A stretch of DNA of 64,000 nt from Georgenia soli (GTDB taxonomy: Bacteria > Actinomycetota > Actinomycetes > Actinomycetales > Actinomycetaceae): the NCBI RefSeq assembly GCF_002563695.1, contig NZ_PDJI01000004.1, positions 2,976,001 to 3,040,000 on the forward strand, given 5' to 3'. Numbering within the stretch: position 1 is the stretch's first letter; each line of letters starts with the position of its first letter. Below the pieces are notes generated by a model. The model saw only the letters and a list, made by a program, of their open reading frames with translations. It was not told where the DNA came from and ran no database searches. Shown here piece after piece: positions 30,030-37,410 of this stretch. The translations under genes and the position numbers were made by a program.

Positions 30030-30632
30030 CTAGGTGAGCGGGTCGTCGTCCCGTCGGCCGCGCTGCAGGAGCGGGACGAGGAGCAGCACCAGCGCCGCGA
30101 TGACGAGCACCACGATCACGGACAGCTGCAGGTCCAGCTGGAAGCCCAGCCCGGTCGCGAGGGCCCCGAAGCCGGCGAGGGCCAGAACGAGCCCGAGGAT
30201 CAGGGTGCCGGTCCGGACACCGCGGGACGGTGCCTCGGCCGGGGCGGTGGTGGCCGCGGACCAGACCTGCGGGTCGTCGTAGGACCCGGCGGAGGCCGAC
30301 CAGACCGACTGGTCACCCGGCGTCCAGGAGGACGTGGACCACGCCGGCTCGGCGGGCGAGCTGGTCGACCAGGAAGGGTCCGAGGACGAGGTCGACCACG
30401 CCGGCTCGGGGGTCGGCGCGCTCGCCCGCGTGCCGGTGCTCTCCGGCTCGGTCGGGAGATCGGTCGTCCCCCGGGCTGCCGGGAGAGCGGCCGTGTCCGT
30501 GCTGGCAGGGAAGGCGGAGGTGTCGCCGGAGGTCGGCAGGACGCTCGTCTCGCCCGGGGACGGCGTCGCGGGCAGCTGCTCCGTGTCGGGACGGTCGCGG
30601 TCGTCCACGCCGTCGTTGCGGGTGTCGTTCAT
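30030..30632 (-). CDS. PspC-linked two-helix membrane protein with Trp/Ser repeats
   Basis: A 200-residue protein. The N-terminal 135 residues are disordered and Thr/Ser/Pro-rich, with repeats of the type AWSTSS (PEPAWSTSSSDPSWSTSS and AEPAWSTSSWTPG). Two membrane helices follow (TLILGLVLALAGFGALATGL and LSVIVVLVIAALVLLLVPLL), ending in a basic tail. The ATG at 30632 overlaps the stop of the PspC gene upstream (ATGA), so the two are co-translated. Function is unknown; the context suggests a role in the same envelope-stress module. Confidence 0.8.
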   Translation of the reverse strand: MNDTRNDGVDDRDRPDTEQLPATPSPGETSVLPTSGDTSAFPASTDTAALPAARGTTDLPTEPESTGTRASAPTPEPAWSTSSSDPSWSTSSPAEPAWSTSSWTPGDQSVWSASAGSYDDPQVWSAATTAPAEAPSRGVRTGTLILGLVLALAGFGALATGLGFQLDLQLSVIVVLVIAALVLLLVPLLQRGRRDDDPLT

Positions 30633-32437
30633 CGTTGCTCCTCGATGGTGATGTCGCCGGCGCCGACGGCGATCTTGACGACGAGCGCGTCGTCACCGCC
30701 CTGGGCCTCGGGCGAGAGGTAGGTAGCGTCGATCGCGCTGCCCTCGGACCAGGTGACGGGGACGGACGAGCTCGGGCTCGCGTCCATGGGGCCGGACCAG
30801 TCGCCGGACGTGCGTCCCTGGACCCGGCCGGCGCCGAGCTCGACCTCCAGGCGAACGGCAGTGTCCTTCGGGACGAGGACGTGCACGTCACCGGCGCCGA
30901 GCCCGACCGGGACGGTCACGGGCGCGTCGCCCAGCTCCAGCTTGGTGAGGTCCACGTCGAGGTCGCCGGTCACCAGCTGGTACCCGTCGGAGGCGGCCTG
31001 GGCGGTGGTCGGGGCGACGCTCCGGTCACCGAAGGCGGCTCCCGAGGCCAGGTTCACGTGGAAGGGCGCGAACGTGGAGGCGAGCGTCGCGGGGACCACG
31101 ACCAGCGCGACCAGCACACCGAGGAAGGACAGCGCGCCGCCGCGCCGCCCGCGCAGGGCGGAGATCATCACGCCGAGACCGAGCAGGAGCAGCACCGTGC
31201 CGCCGATCGTGACGGGGAGCAGCCAGCTCTGCCCGTGGTAGAGGTCCCACAGCAGCAGCCCCGCGGTGGTGAGCAGGCACAGGGCCAGCACGACCGCGAC
31301 GACGGCGGACCCGGGTCCCGGCGTCCGTGGACGTGGCGGCACGGGCGGCCGAGGGCGGGCCGGGTAGGGCGCCGGGCCGGCGGGCGCCTGGTACGCCGCC
31401 GGTGCGGGGTACGGGGCTGCGGGGGTGTAGCCGGTGTCCCCGGGTGCGGGGGCGAAGGCCGGACGCACCGCCGGACCGGAGGCCGTGCCAGCGTCATAGC
31501 TGGTTCCGCTGCCGCTGCCGTTGCCGCTGCCGCTGCCGGTGCTCGGCGTCGGACCGCCGTACGCCGCCCGCCCGTAGGCGGTGGTGGGCTCGGCATCGTT
31601 GCGGGACTCGGTCCACGGCGAGGCCGGGGGCGGCGGTGCGGACCAGGTCTGCGGGGCCGGGCCCGCCTGGGGACCGGTGCCCGGCGCGCCCGTGGTGCCG
31701 GACGGGCCGGCGGGGGCCGACGGACCGGTGCCGGGGCCCGCAGGGGGCCGCGGCGCGGAGCCGCGGCGGGAGACCGCCACGACGACGATGGCCACCAGCG
31801 CCAGGATCGCGAGGCCGAAGGGGAACAAGCCCCCGCTCCAGTAGTCCCAGCCGCCCCACCACGTCGCGGGTCGCGAGATGCCCACGACGACGAACGCGAC
31901 AGCGCCCGCGAGGGCCGCGTCGACGTTGCCGCGCAGCGCCTCCTGAAGGTGGATGCGCCCGTCGGACTCCTCCGGCAGCAGCGCCCAGGCCAGGCCGTAG
32001 AGCAGCAGGCCCAGGCCGCCGAAGAAGGACATCACGACGAGGATCCCGCGCACGAGGAGCGGGTCGACGTCGAGGCGTCGGGCGAGGCCGGCGGCGACAC
32101 CGCCGATCCATCGGTCCTGTCCGCGCCAGACCCCGGTGCGGCGCAGGGAGTCGAAGAAGCCGGCGGTGCTCTCGGGCCGGGGCGACCCGGTCCACGCGGG
32201 CTGCTGGGGCGGCACCCCGCCTGGCGGCGGGAACGTGCCGTGGGGCGGCACCCCGCCGGCCGGCGGGAACGTCCCGTGGGGCGCAGTCCCGCCGGGCGGC
32301 GGGACAGCGCCGTGCGGGGGGACGGTGCCGTGCGGGGGAACGGCACCCGGTGGCGGGACGTCGCCGGCGGCGCCGGTGCCGCCGACGGGCGGCTGGTCCG
32401 GGCGTCCCGGCTCGGGGGAGCTGTCATTCGTGGTCAT
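30629..32437 (-). CDS. PspC-domain membrane protein with LiaF-like C-terminus
   Basis: About 602 residues. The N-terminal 75 residues are Pro/Gly/His-rich repeats (VPPHGTFPPPGG type), encoded by DNA repeats of about 36-54 bp. The PspC domain follows (WRGQDRWIGGVAAGLARRLD, then DPLLVRGILVVMSFFGGLGL), with several more helices, a disordered Gly/Ala/Pro linker and further helices. The C-terminal 130 residues form a LiaF/toastrack-like beta domain (GDLDVDLTKLELGD, GAGDVHVLVPKDTAVRLEVE, VKIAVGAGDITIEE). ATG 32437 (MTTNDSSPEPG) is chosen. It is divergent from the PspC histidine kinase. In Lia/Psp systems such proteins hold the kinase off until membrane damage; that role here is inferred. Confidence 0.85.
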   Translation of the reverse strand: MTTNDSSPEPGRPDQPPVGGTGAAGDVPPPGAVPPHGTVPPHGAVPPPGGTAPHGTFPPAGGVPPHGTFPPPGGVPPQQPAWTGSPRPESTAGFFDSLRRTGVWRGQDRWIGGVAAGLARRLDVDPLLVRGILVVMSFFGGLGLLLYGLAWALLPEESDGRIHLQEALRGNVDAALAGAVAFVVVGISRPATWWGGWDYWSGGLFPFGLAILALVAIVVVAVSRRGSAPRPPAGPGTGPSAPAGPSGTTGAPGTGPQAGPAPQTWSAPPPPASPWTESRNDAEPTTAYGRAAYGGPTPSTGSGSGNGSGSGTSYDAGTASGPAVRPAFAPAPGDTGYTPAAPYPAPAAYQAPAGPAPYPARPRPPVPPRPRTPGPGSAVVAVVLALCLLTTAGLLLWDLYHGQSWLLPVTIGGTVLLLLGLGVMISALRGRRGGALSFLGVLVALVVVPATLASTFAPFHVNLASGAAFGDRSVAPTTAQAASDGYQLVTGDLDVDLTKLELGDAPVTVPVGLGAGDVHVLVPKDTAVRLEVELGAGRVQGRTSGDWSGPMDASPSSSVPVTWSEGSAIDATYLSPEAQGGDDALVVKIAVGAGDITIEEQR

Positions 32438-32574
32438 GGAACCAGCCAACCGCCTCGGGCGCGGCCGCGACCATCGGGGACCACCCTGGTCCGACCCTGA
32501 ACTTCCCCGGCCGCGACCCTGGAACCGGTCCGACGGCCGGGTGTGACGGGCGTGAGTCGTGTGACGATGTGCCC

Positions 32575-33804
32575 GTGAGTGCCACCCCCGTGCCCGGCGT
32601 CGGTCGCCGGCTGCCGCTGCGCCGTCCCCGGGAGGGACGGTGGGTCGCCGGCGTGTGCGCGGGGCTGTCCGCCCACCTGGGCGTGCCCGTCCACTGGGTC
32701 CGGCTCGCGTTCGCGCTGACCACCCTCGGTGCGGGAGCCGGGGCCCTGCTGTACCTGTGGCTGTGGGTGACCGTCCCGGTGGGCGACCCCCTCGAGGCGG
32801 TCCGACCGGCCGGGCTCAGCCGCCTCGCCCCGCGGCTGCGTCTGGGGCAGCTGTCCACCGCGGCCCGCGACGTGACGATCGCCGTCGTCCTGCTGCTGGC
32901 CGCCCTGGTCCTGCTCCTCGTGCGCACGGACGTCGCGGTGCCGTCGAGCTGGCTCGTGCCGGCCCTCTTCGTCGCGGCGGGCGCGGCGCTCGCCTGGGGC
33001 GAGCTGGCCGCCGTGTCCAAGGACGACGGCGCCCGGACGACCCGGAGCAGGATCGTTCTGCGGGTCGGCGGGGGAGTGGCGCTCGCCGTCGTCGGCGCGC
33101 TCCTGCTCATCGGGCCGGGCGGGTCGCCGTTCGAGCTGGTCCAGGCCACCCTGTCCGGGCTCGCGGTGGTGGCCGGGGTCGCCGTCGTCCTCGCGCCTCT
33201 CGGGCTGCGGCTGGTGCGCGAGCTCGGGGCCGAGCGCGAGGCCCGCGCCCGGGAGGCGGAACGCGCCGACATCGCCGCGCACCTGCACGACTCCGTCCTC
33301 CAGACCCTGTCGATGATCCGCTCCCGCGCCGGGGACAACGAGGAGGTCGCGCGTCTTGCGCGGGCCCAGGAGCGTGAGCTGCGCGACTGGCTCTACACCG
33401 ACCGGCCCGCGCCCGGGACGTCCACGGCCGACGTCGTGCGGCAGGTGGCCGCCGAGGTCGAGGATCTGCACGGCGTCCCGATCGACGTCGTCACCGCCGG
33501 CGACGCCGAGCCCGACGCCGGCACGGAGGCGCTCGCCGCCGCGGCGCGCGAGGCGCTCTCCAACGCCGTGCGGCACGGCCGCCCGCCGGTGAGCCTGTAC
33601 GTCGAGGTCACGCCCGAGCAGACAGAGGTCTTCGTGCGCGACCGCGGCGACGGGTTCGAGATCGGCACCGTGCCCGCGGACCGGCACGGTGTGCGACAGT
33701 CCATCATCGGGCGGATGGACCGCCACGGCGGGCGTGCCGAGGTACGCACGCGCGCCGGCGGCACGGAGGTCCACCTCCTCATGCCACGGAAGGGGCAGCA
33801 GTGA
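32575..33804 (+). CDS. PspC-domain sensor histidine kinase
   Basis: A 409-residue membrane kinase. An N-terminal PspC domain (REGRWVAGVCAGLSAHLG, then PVHWVRLAFALTTLGAGAGA) leads into about six helices. The HisKA_3 dimerisation helix has the phosphoacceptor in ERADIAAHLHDSVLQTL (His238). The ATP-binding domain has the N-box AAREALSNAVRHGRPP and G-box RDRGDGFE. The start is GTG 32575 or GTG 32569. Its stop overlaps the GTG of the response regulator. It is divergent from the PspC/LiaF-like gene, a LiaFSR-like arrangement for sensing envelope stress. Confidence 0.9.
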   Translation: MSATPVPGVGRRLPLRRPREGRWVAGVCAGLSAHLGVPVHWVRLAFALTTLGAGAGALLYLWLWVTVPVGDPLEAVRPAGLSRLAPRLRLGQLSTAARDVTIAVVLLLAALVLLLVRTDVAVPSSWLVPALFVAAGAALAWGELAAVSKDDGARTTRSRIVLRVGGGVALAVVGALLLIGPGGSPFELVQATLSGLAVVAGVAVVLAPLGLRLVRELGAEREARAREAERADIAAHLHDSVLQTLSMIRSRAGDNEEVARLARAQERELRDWLYTDRPAPGTSTADVVRQVAAEVEDLHGVPIDVVTAGDAEPDAGTEALAAAAREALSNAVRHGRPPVSLYVEVTPEQTEVFVRDRGDGFEIGTVPADRHGVRQSIIGRMDRHGGRAEVRTRAGGTEVHLLMPRKGQQ

Positions 33805-34469
33805 ACGACCAGCAGATCCGGGTCCTCCTCGTCGACGACCACGCCCTCGTGCGCACCGGTGTGCGCGCGGAGCTGACCAGGCACGCCGCCGACATCGCGA
33901 TCGTGGGCGAGGCGGAGGACGTCGAGGGCGCCGTGGCGGCCGTGCACGCGCTGCAGCCCGACGTCGTCCTCCTCGACGTCCACCTGCCGGGCGGCCGCGG
34001 CGGCGGGGGCGCCGAGGTGGTCGCGGCCTGCGCCGACAGCCTCGCGACGACCAGGTTCCTCGCGCTGTCCGTCTCGGACGCCAGCGAGGACGTGGTCGCC
34101 GTCATCCGGGCGGGCGCCCGCGGGTACGTCACCAAGGCGATCAGCGCCGACGACCTGGCGGACTCCGTCAGGCGGGTCGCGGCGGGGGACGCCGCGTTCT
34201 CCCCCCGGCTGGCCGGCTTCGTGCTCGACGCCTTCGGCACCGCGGCCGCCGACGTCGCCGTCCACGACGACGAGCTCGACCGCCTCACGGCGCGCGAGCG
34301 CGAGGTCATGCGCCTCATCGCCCGCGGCTACACCTACAAGGAGGTCGCGAGCGAGCTGTTCATCTCCATCAAGACGGTCGAGACCCACGTCTCCGCGGTG
34401 CTGCGCAAGCTCCAGCTGTCCTCCCGTCACGAGCTCACCCGGTGGGCGGCAGCCCGGCGCCTGCTCTGA
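33801..34469 (+). CDS. NarL/LuxR-type response regulator
   Basis: A 222-residue regulator. The receiver has the acidic pair LLVDDHALVR, phospho-acceptor Asp59 in VVLLDVHLPGG, and the conserved Lys in RGYVTKAISADDLADSVRRV. The LuxR helix-turn-helix is LTAREREVMRLIARGYTYKE, then VASELFISIKTVETHVSAVL, then RKLQLSSRHEL. The GTG at 33801 overlaps the kinase stop (GTGA), so kinase and regulator are co-translated. It ends 3 bp before the stop of the convergent Stealth gene. Targets probably include the divergent PspC operon, unproven. Confidence 0.95.
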   Translation: MNDQQIRVLLVDDHALVRTGVRAELTRHAADIAIVGEAEDVEGAVAAVHALQPDVVLLDVHLPGGRGGGGAEVVAACADSLATTRFLALSVSDASEDVVAVIRAGARGYVTKAISADDLADSVRRVAAGDAAFSPRLAGFVLDAFGTAAADVAVHDDELDRLTAREREVMRLIARGYTYKEVASELFISIKTVETHVSAVLRKLQLSSRHELTRWAAARRLL

Positions 34470-34472
34470 CGC

Positions 34473-36272
34473 TCAACCTCGCTCGAAGGAGCTCGGCAGA
34501 GGGAAGTACCGCTCGAGGAAGCGGTCGAGGTAGCGGGCGTTCCGCCGGACCTGGGCCGCGGAGACCGCCGTGTCGTTGATGCAGAAGACGTCGAAGTCCT
34601 TGCGCGCGAGCAGACGCTCGAGCCGCACGGGGGCGCCAGGGTGCGCGAGGTCCAGGTAGAGGTACTCCAGCCGGCCGGGCACCGCCCTCCCGAGCTCGTA
34701 GGCGTAGTAGTGGTGGAGCGCCGAGGCGATCGAGAGGTCATCGGGGTGCCGGAAGGGCGACGCCGCCACCTGTGCGAACACCTCGGGATGCTCCCGCTCC
34801 ATGTGCTCGAGCACCGTGCGCAGCTGAGGGTGCGGAGCGTGCTGGAAGACGTTCGTCAGCGTCCGGCCGAACTGCTCCTGGACGAACCGCCGGTTGTTCT
34901 TCGCCGCGGCGACGAAGGGGGAGTCGCTGTCCGTGCGCGGTCCGAGCCCGAGCACCGACGAGGAGAGGAAGAACTTGGCGATGCCGTTGCCGTGGAAGAA
35001 GCGTGAGCGGTAGACGGGCCGGCCGAAGAAGACGTCGTCGTTGAGGTAGAGGTACCGGTCGGACAGCCCCGGGATGTGGTGCAGCATGGACTCGATGGCG
35101 TGGGAGATGAAGACCGGCAGCACGGCGGGATCGGGGAAGATCTCACGGTGGTCGACGACCCGCAGCCGGGGGTGGTCCGTGCGCAGCCAGGCGGGTACCT
35201 GGCCGTCGGTCACGAGATGGACCCGGTTGACCCAGGGCGCGTACATCTCCAGCGAGCGGAGGGAGTACCTGAGCTCGTCGTGGGAGCGGAACCGGGCCGC
35301 GTCGACGGCCTCGGGATCAACCTCGGTACCACCACGCCCGGCCAGCCTCTGCGCCTTGCGCGCCCGCCACCGGGGGTCGGAGTCGTCGACCCAGGTGTAG
35401 ACGACGTCGACCTCCTCGGCCACCTCGAGGATGTGCGGGTGGGAGCCGACGTCGACGGTCCTGCCGGGCCGGTCCTTCGCCCGGGTCCACGTCTCCGGTG
35501 CCAGCCGGGTGACCCAGTCGTTGCGCCGCGGGGCGATGAGGCTGCCGACGGCGTGCGGCGTGCCCGACCGGTCGAGCAGCGCAGGACGCGGGGCGGCCCA
35601 GATCTCGACGTCGCAGCCCGTCGAGGCGCCCGAGAGCACCGCCCCCCGGCTGTCCGCGAGGTAGCGGAAGATGCGGAAGCCGTCGGACCGGGCGCACTGC
35701 CGTCGCAGCTCTGCGGCGGTGACCGACCGGGGGCGCGCAGCGGCGGAGTCCAGGGGGACGACGTACCAGGTGCGGCCGAGCGCCTGGGCGAGGACGGCGC
35801 ACGTGCGGTCCCGGTCCTTCTCCCGGACGACGACGACCGGCCGCTTGGCGCCGACCGCCGGCACGACGGCAGCCTCCACCCCGCCGACCTGAAGAGTGGT
35901 CAAGATCTGCTCCCGCAGCTCACGTTCCGCGGTAGCGGCGTCGTAGGTGCCGACGGCGGCGGCCACGTGCGGTCTGAGCGCCGGGCCGACCGGCACCAGC
36001 CCGCGGTCCGCCAGCCGGCCGAGGCGGCTGCGACCCCGGTGCACGGCGGACCTGGCGGCGACCCGCGCGTCCACCGCGCGGGCCCGCAGGCGGGCGGCGC
36101 CGCTCTGCGCGGGGGCGGGCAGCGTGTACAGGGCCCTGCTGAGCAGCACCCTGAGCCTGTCGCGGACGAGCAGCCCCGGCGCCACCGAGTCCCGGTAGAG
36201 GAGGAGCTCGGTCCCTGCCCGGTCGACCGTGTACTTGACCTCGAGGTCGCCCTTGAGGGACTGGTCGGCCAC
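34473..36272 (-). CDS. Stealth family sugar-phosphate transferase
   Basis: A 599-residue protein of the Stealth family, which moves hexose-1-phosphate to build phosphodiester-linked surface polysaccharides. Conserved region 1 is DVVYTWVDDSDPRW. Region 2 is long: RFRSHDELRYSLRSLEMYAP, then VFISHAIESMLHHIPGL and YLYLNDDVFFGRPV. Region 3 is FQHAPHPQLRTVLEHME with FRHPDDLSIASALHHYYAYE. Region 4 is at the end (DFDVFCINDT). The N-terminal 280 residues carry a helical region of unknown role. The start is GTG 36272. It stands alone, without other capsule genes nearby. Confidence 0.93.
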   Translation of the reverse strand: MADQSLKGDLEVKYTVDRAGTELLLYRDSVAPGLLVRDRLRVLLSRALYTLPAPAQSGAARLRARAVDARVAARSAVHRGRSRLGRLADRGLVPVGPALRPHVAAAVGTYDAATAERELREQILTTLQVGGVEAAVVPAVGAKRPVVVVREKDRDRTCAVLAQALGRTWYVVPLDSAAARPRSVTAAELRRQCARSDGFRIFRYLADSRGAVLSGASTGCDVEIWAAPRPALLDRSGTPHAVGSLIAPRRNDWVTRLAPETWTRAKDRPGRTVDVGSHPHILEVAEEVDVVYTWVDDSDPRWRARKAQRLAGRGGTEVDPEAVDAARFRSHDELRYSLRSLEMYAPWVNRVHLVTDGQVPAWLRTDHPRLRVVDHREIFPDPAVLPVFISHAIESMLHHIPGLSDRYLYLNDDVFFGRPVYRSRFFHGNGIAKFFLSSSVLGLGPRTDSDSPFVAAAKNNRRFVQEQFGRTLTNVFQHAPHPQLRTVLEHMEREHPEVFAQVAASPFRHPDDLSIASALHHYYAYELGRAVPGRLEYLYLDLAHPGAPVRLERLLARKDFDVFCINDTAVSAAQVRRNARYLDRFLERYFPLPSSFERG

Positions 36273-36444
36273 CGTCCACGTCTCGTCGATACCGACGACG
36301 AGCCTCGAGTCTCCGCCAACATCCCTCCCTGTTCCGCCCCGCCGGACCCCGGTGCCCGGAGGAGGCGGGTCAGCCAGTCTAGTCGGGGGCCCCCTGTGAG
36401 AGCCGTCACCGATCGCCGGTTTCTGGCGTCATGTCGCCAACCCG

Positions 36445-36450
36445 TAGGCT
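36445..36450 (+). promoter_or_regulatory. Leaderless -10 box
   Basis: TAGGCT ends 7 nt before the ATG at 36458, consistent with a leaderless transcript. Confidence 0.55.
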
Positions 36451-36457
36451 CACGTGC

Positions 36458-36799
36458 ATGGACATCCTGGCCGGCATCTTCGTCGTCATCCACATGATCG
36501 GCTGGGCCATCGTGCTCGGCGGCGCCCTGACCAACATGCGTGAACCGCGTATCGCCAGGGGCGTCACCCACGGTGCGCTCACCGCGCTGGTGGCCGGCGT
36601 GATCGTGGTGGGGCTGACCGAGATGAGCGGCGGCGACGTCAACAACATCAAGATCGCCGTCAAGCTCGTCGTCGCCCTCGTGATCACCGCGATGGCGTTC
36701 TGGGGCGCCAGGAACCAGGAGCGGGTCACCCGCGGCTTCCTCGGCGGCCTCGCCGGGCTGACGGTGCTCAACATCGCCGTCGCCGTCCTCTGGAGCTGA
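36458..36799 (+). CDS. Small four-helix membrane protein, unknown
   Basis: A 113-residue, very hydrophobic protein. Probable helices are ILAGIFVVIHMIGWAIVLGG, ALTALVAGVIVVGLTEM, IKIAVKLVVALVITAMAFWG and FLGGLAGLTVLNIAVAVLW. No catalytic motif is visible. It is a single small gene between the divergent Stealth gene and the DUF456 gene, with its own -10 box. An ATG upstream (36431) is less likely given the promoter position. Confidence 0.75.
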   Translation: MDILAGIFVVIHMIGWAIVLGGALTNMREPRIARGVTHGALTALVAGVIVVGLTEMSGGDVNNIKIAVKLVVALVITAMAFWGARNQERVTRGFLGGLAGLTVLNIAVAVLWS

Positions 36800-36824
36800 G
36801 TCGGCGCGACGCCGGCCGGCACGG

Positions 36825-36830
36825 CAGGAT
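36825..36830 (+). promoter_or_regulatory. Possible leaderless -10 box of the DUF456 gene
   Basis: CAGGAT ends 8 nt before the GTG at 36839. It fits less well than the others because the first base is C. Confidence 0.4.
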
Positions 36831-36838
36831 GAGGCACC

Positions 36839-37324
36839 GTGGACCCCATCGCTGAGCTGATCGTCGGGCTCGTCATCGTCGTCGGGCTGGTCGGCGCCGT
36901 CATCCAGATCTACCCGGGCAGCATCATCGTCGCCGCGGCGGTGGCGGTATGGGGTGTCGTCACCGGCGGGGCGATCGGCTGGACGGTGGCCGTGGTCGGC
37001 GTCCTCGCGGTCGCCGTCGCGGGGGTCGCGAAGTACCTCTACGCCGGGCGGTACCTCAAGGGCGCCGGCGTGCCGAACCGCACGCTCCTCGTCGGGGGCG
37101 TGCTCGGCGTCGTCGGCTTCTTCGTCATCCCCGTCGTCGGCCTGCCGATCGGCTTCGTCCTCGGCGTCTACCTCTCGGAGATGGGGCGCCACCGCGACCA
37201 CCGCGGTGCGTGGCGCTCCACCATGGCCGCCATCAGGGCGACGGGGCTGACGATCCTCATCGAGCTCGCCGGCGCGCTGATCGCCACCGGCGTGTGGGTC
37301 GCCGGGCTGCTCGCCACCGGCTGA
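36839..37324 (+). CDS. DUF456 membrane protein
   Basis: A 161-residue protein with about four helices and the family's glycine-rich hairpins: IVGLVIVVGLVGAVIQIYPG, GAIGWTVAVVGVLAVAVAGV, LLVGGVLGVVGFFVIPVVGL, and a C-terminal helix ending VWVAGLLATG. The stretch PIGFVLGVYLSEMGRHRDH is typical of DUF456 proteins. No function is established for the family. The start is GTG 36839. Confidence 0.85.
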   Translation: MDPIAELIVGLVIVVGLVGAVIQIYPGSIIVAAAVAVWGVVTGGAIGWTVAVVGVLAVAVAGVAKYLYAGRYLKGAGVPNRTLLVGGVLGVVGFFVIPVVGLPIGFVLGVYLSEMGRHRDHRGAWRSTMAAIRATGLTILIELAGALIATGVWVAGLLATG

Positions 37325-37395
37325 GTCGCGGGGCCCCCGCCCACGTGAGCGAAGCGCCACTGTGCACGCGGGCCACCGGTGTCGGCGCGGACGCT

Positions 37396-37401
37396 TAGCA
37401 T
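37396..37401 (+). promoter_or_regulatory. -10 box of pcrA (near-leaderless)
   Basis: TAGCAT ends 9 nt before the ATG at 37411, implying a 5' leader of only a few bases. No ribosome site is visible. Confidence 0.5.
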
Positions 37402-37410
37402 GGCTGCGAC

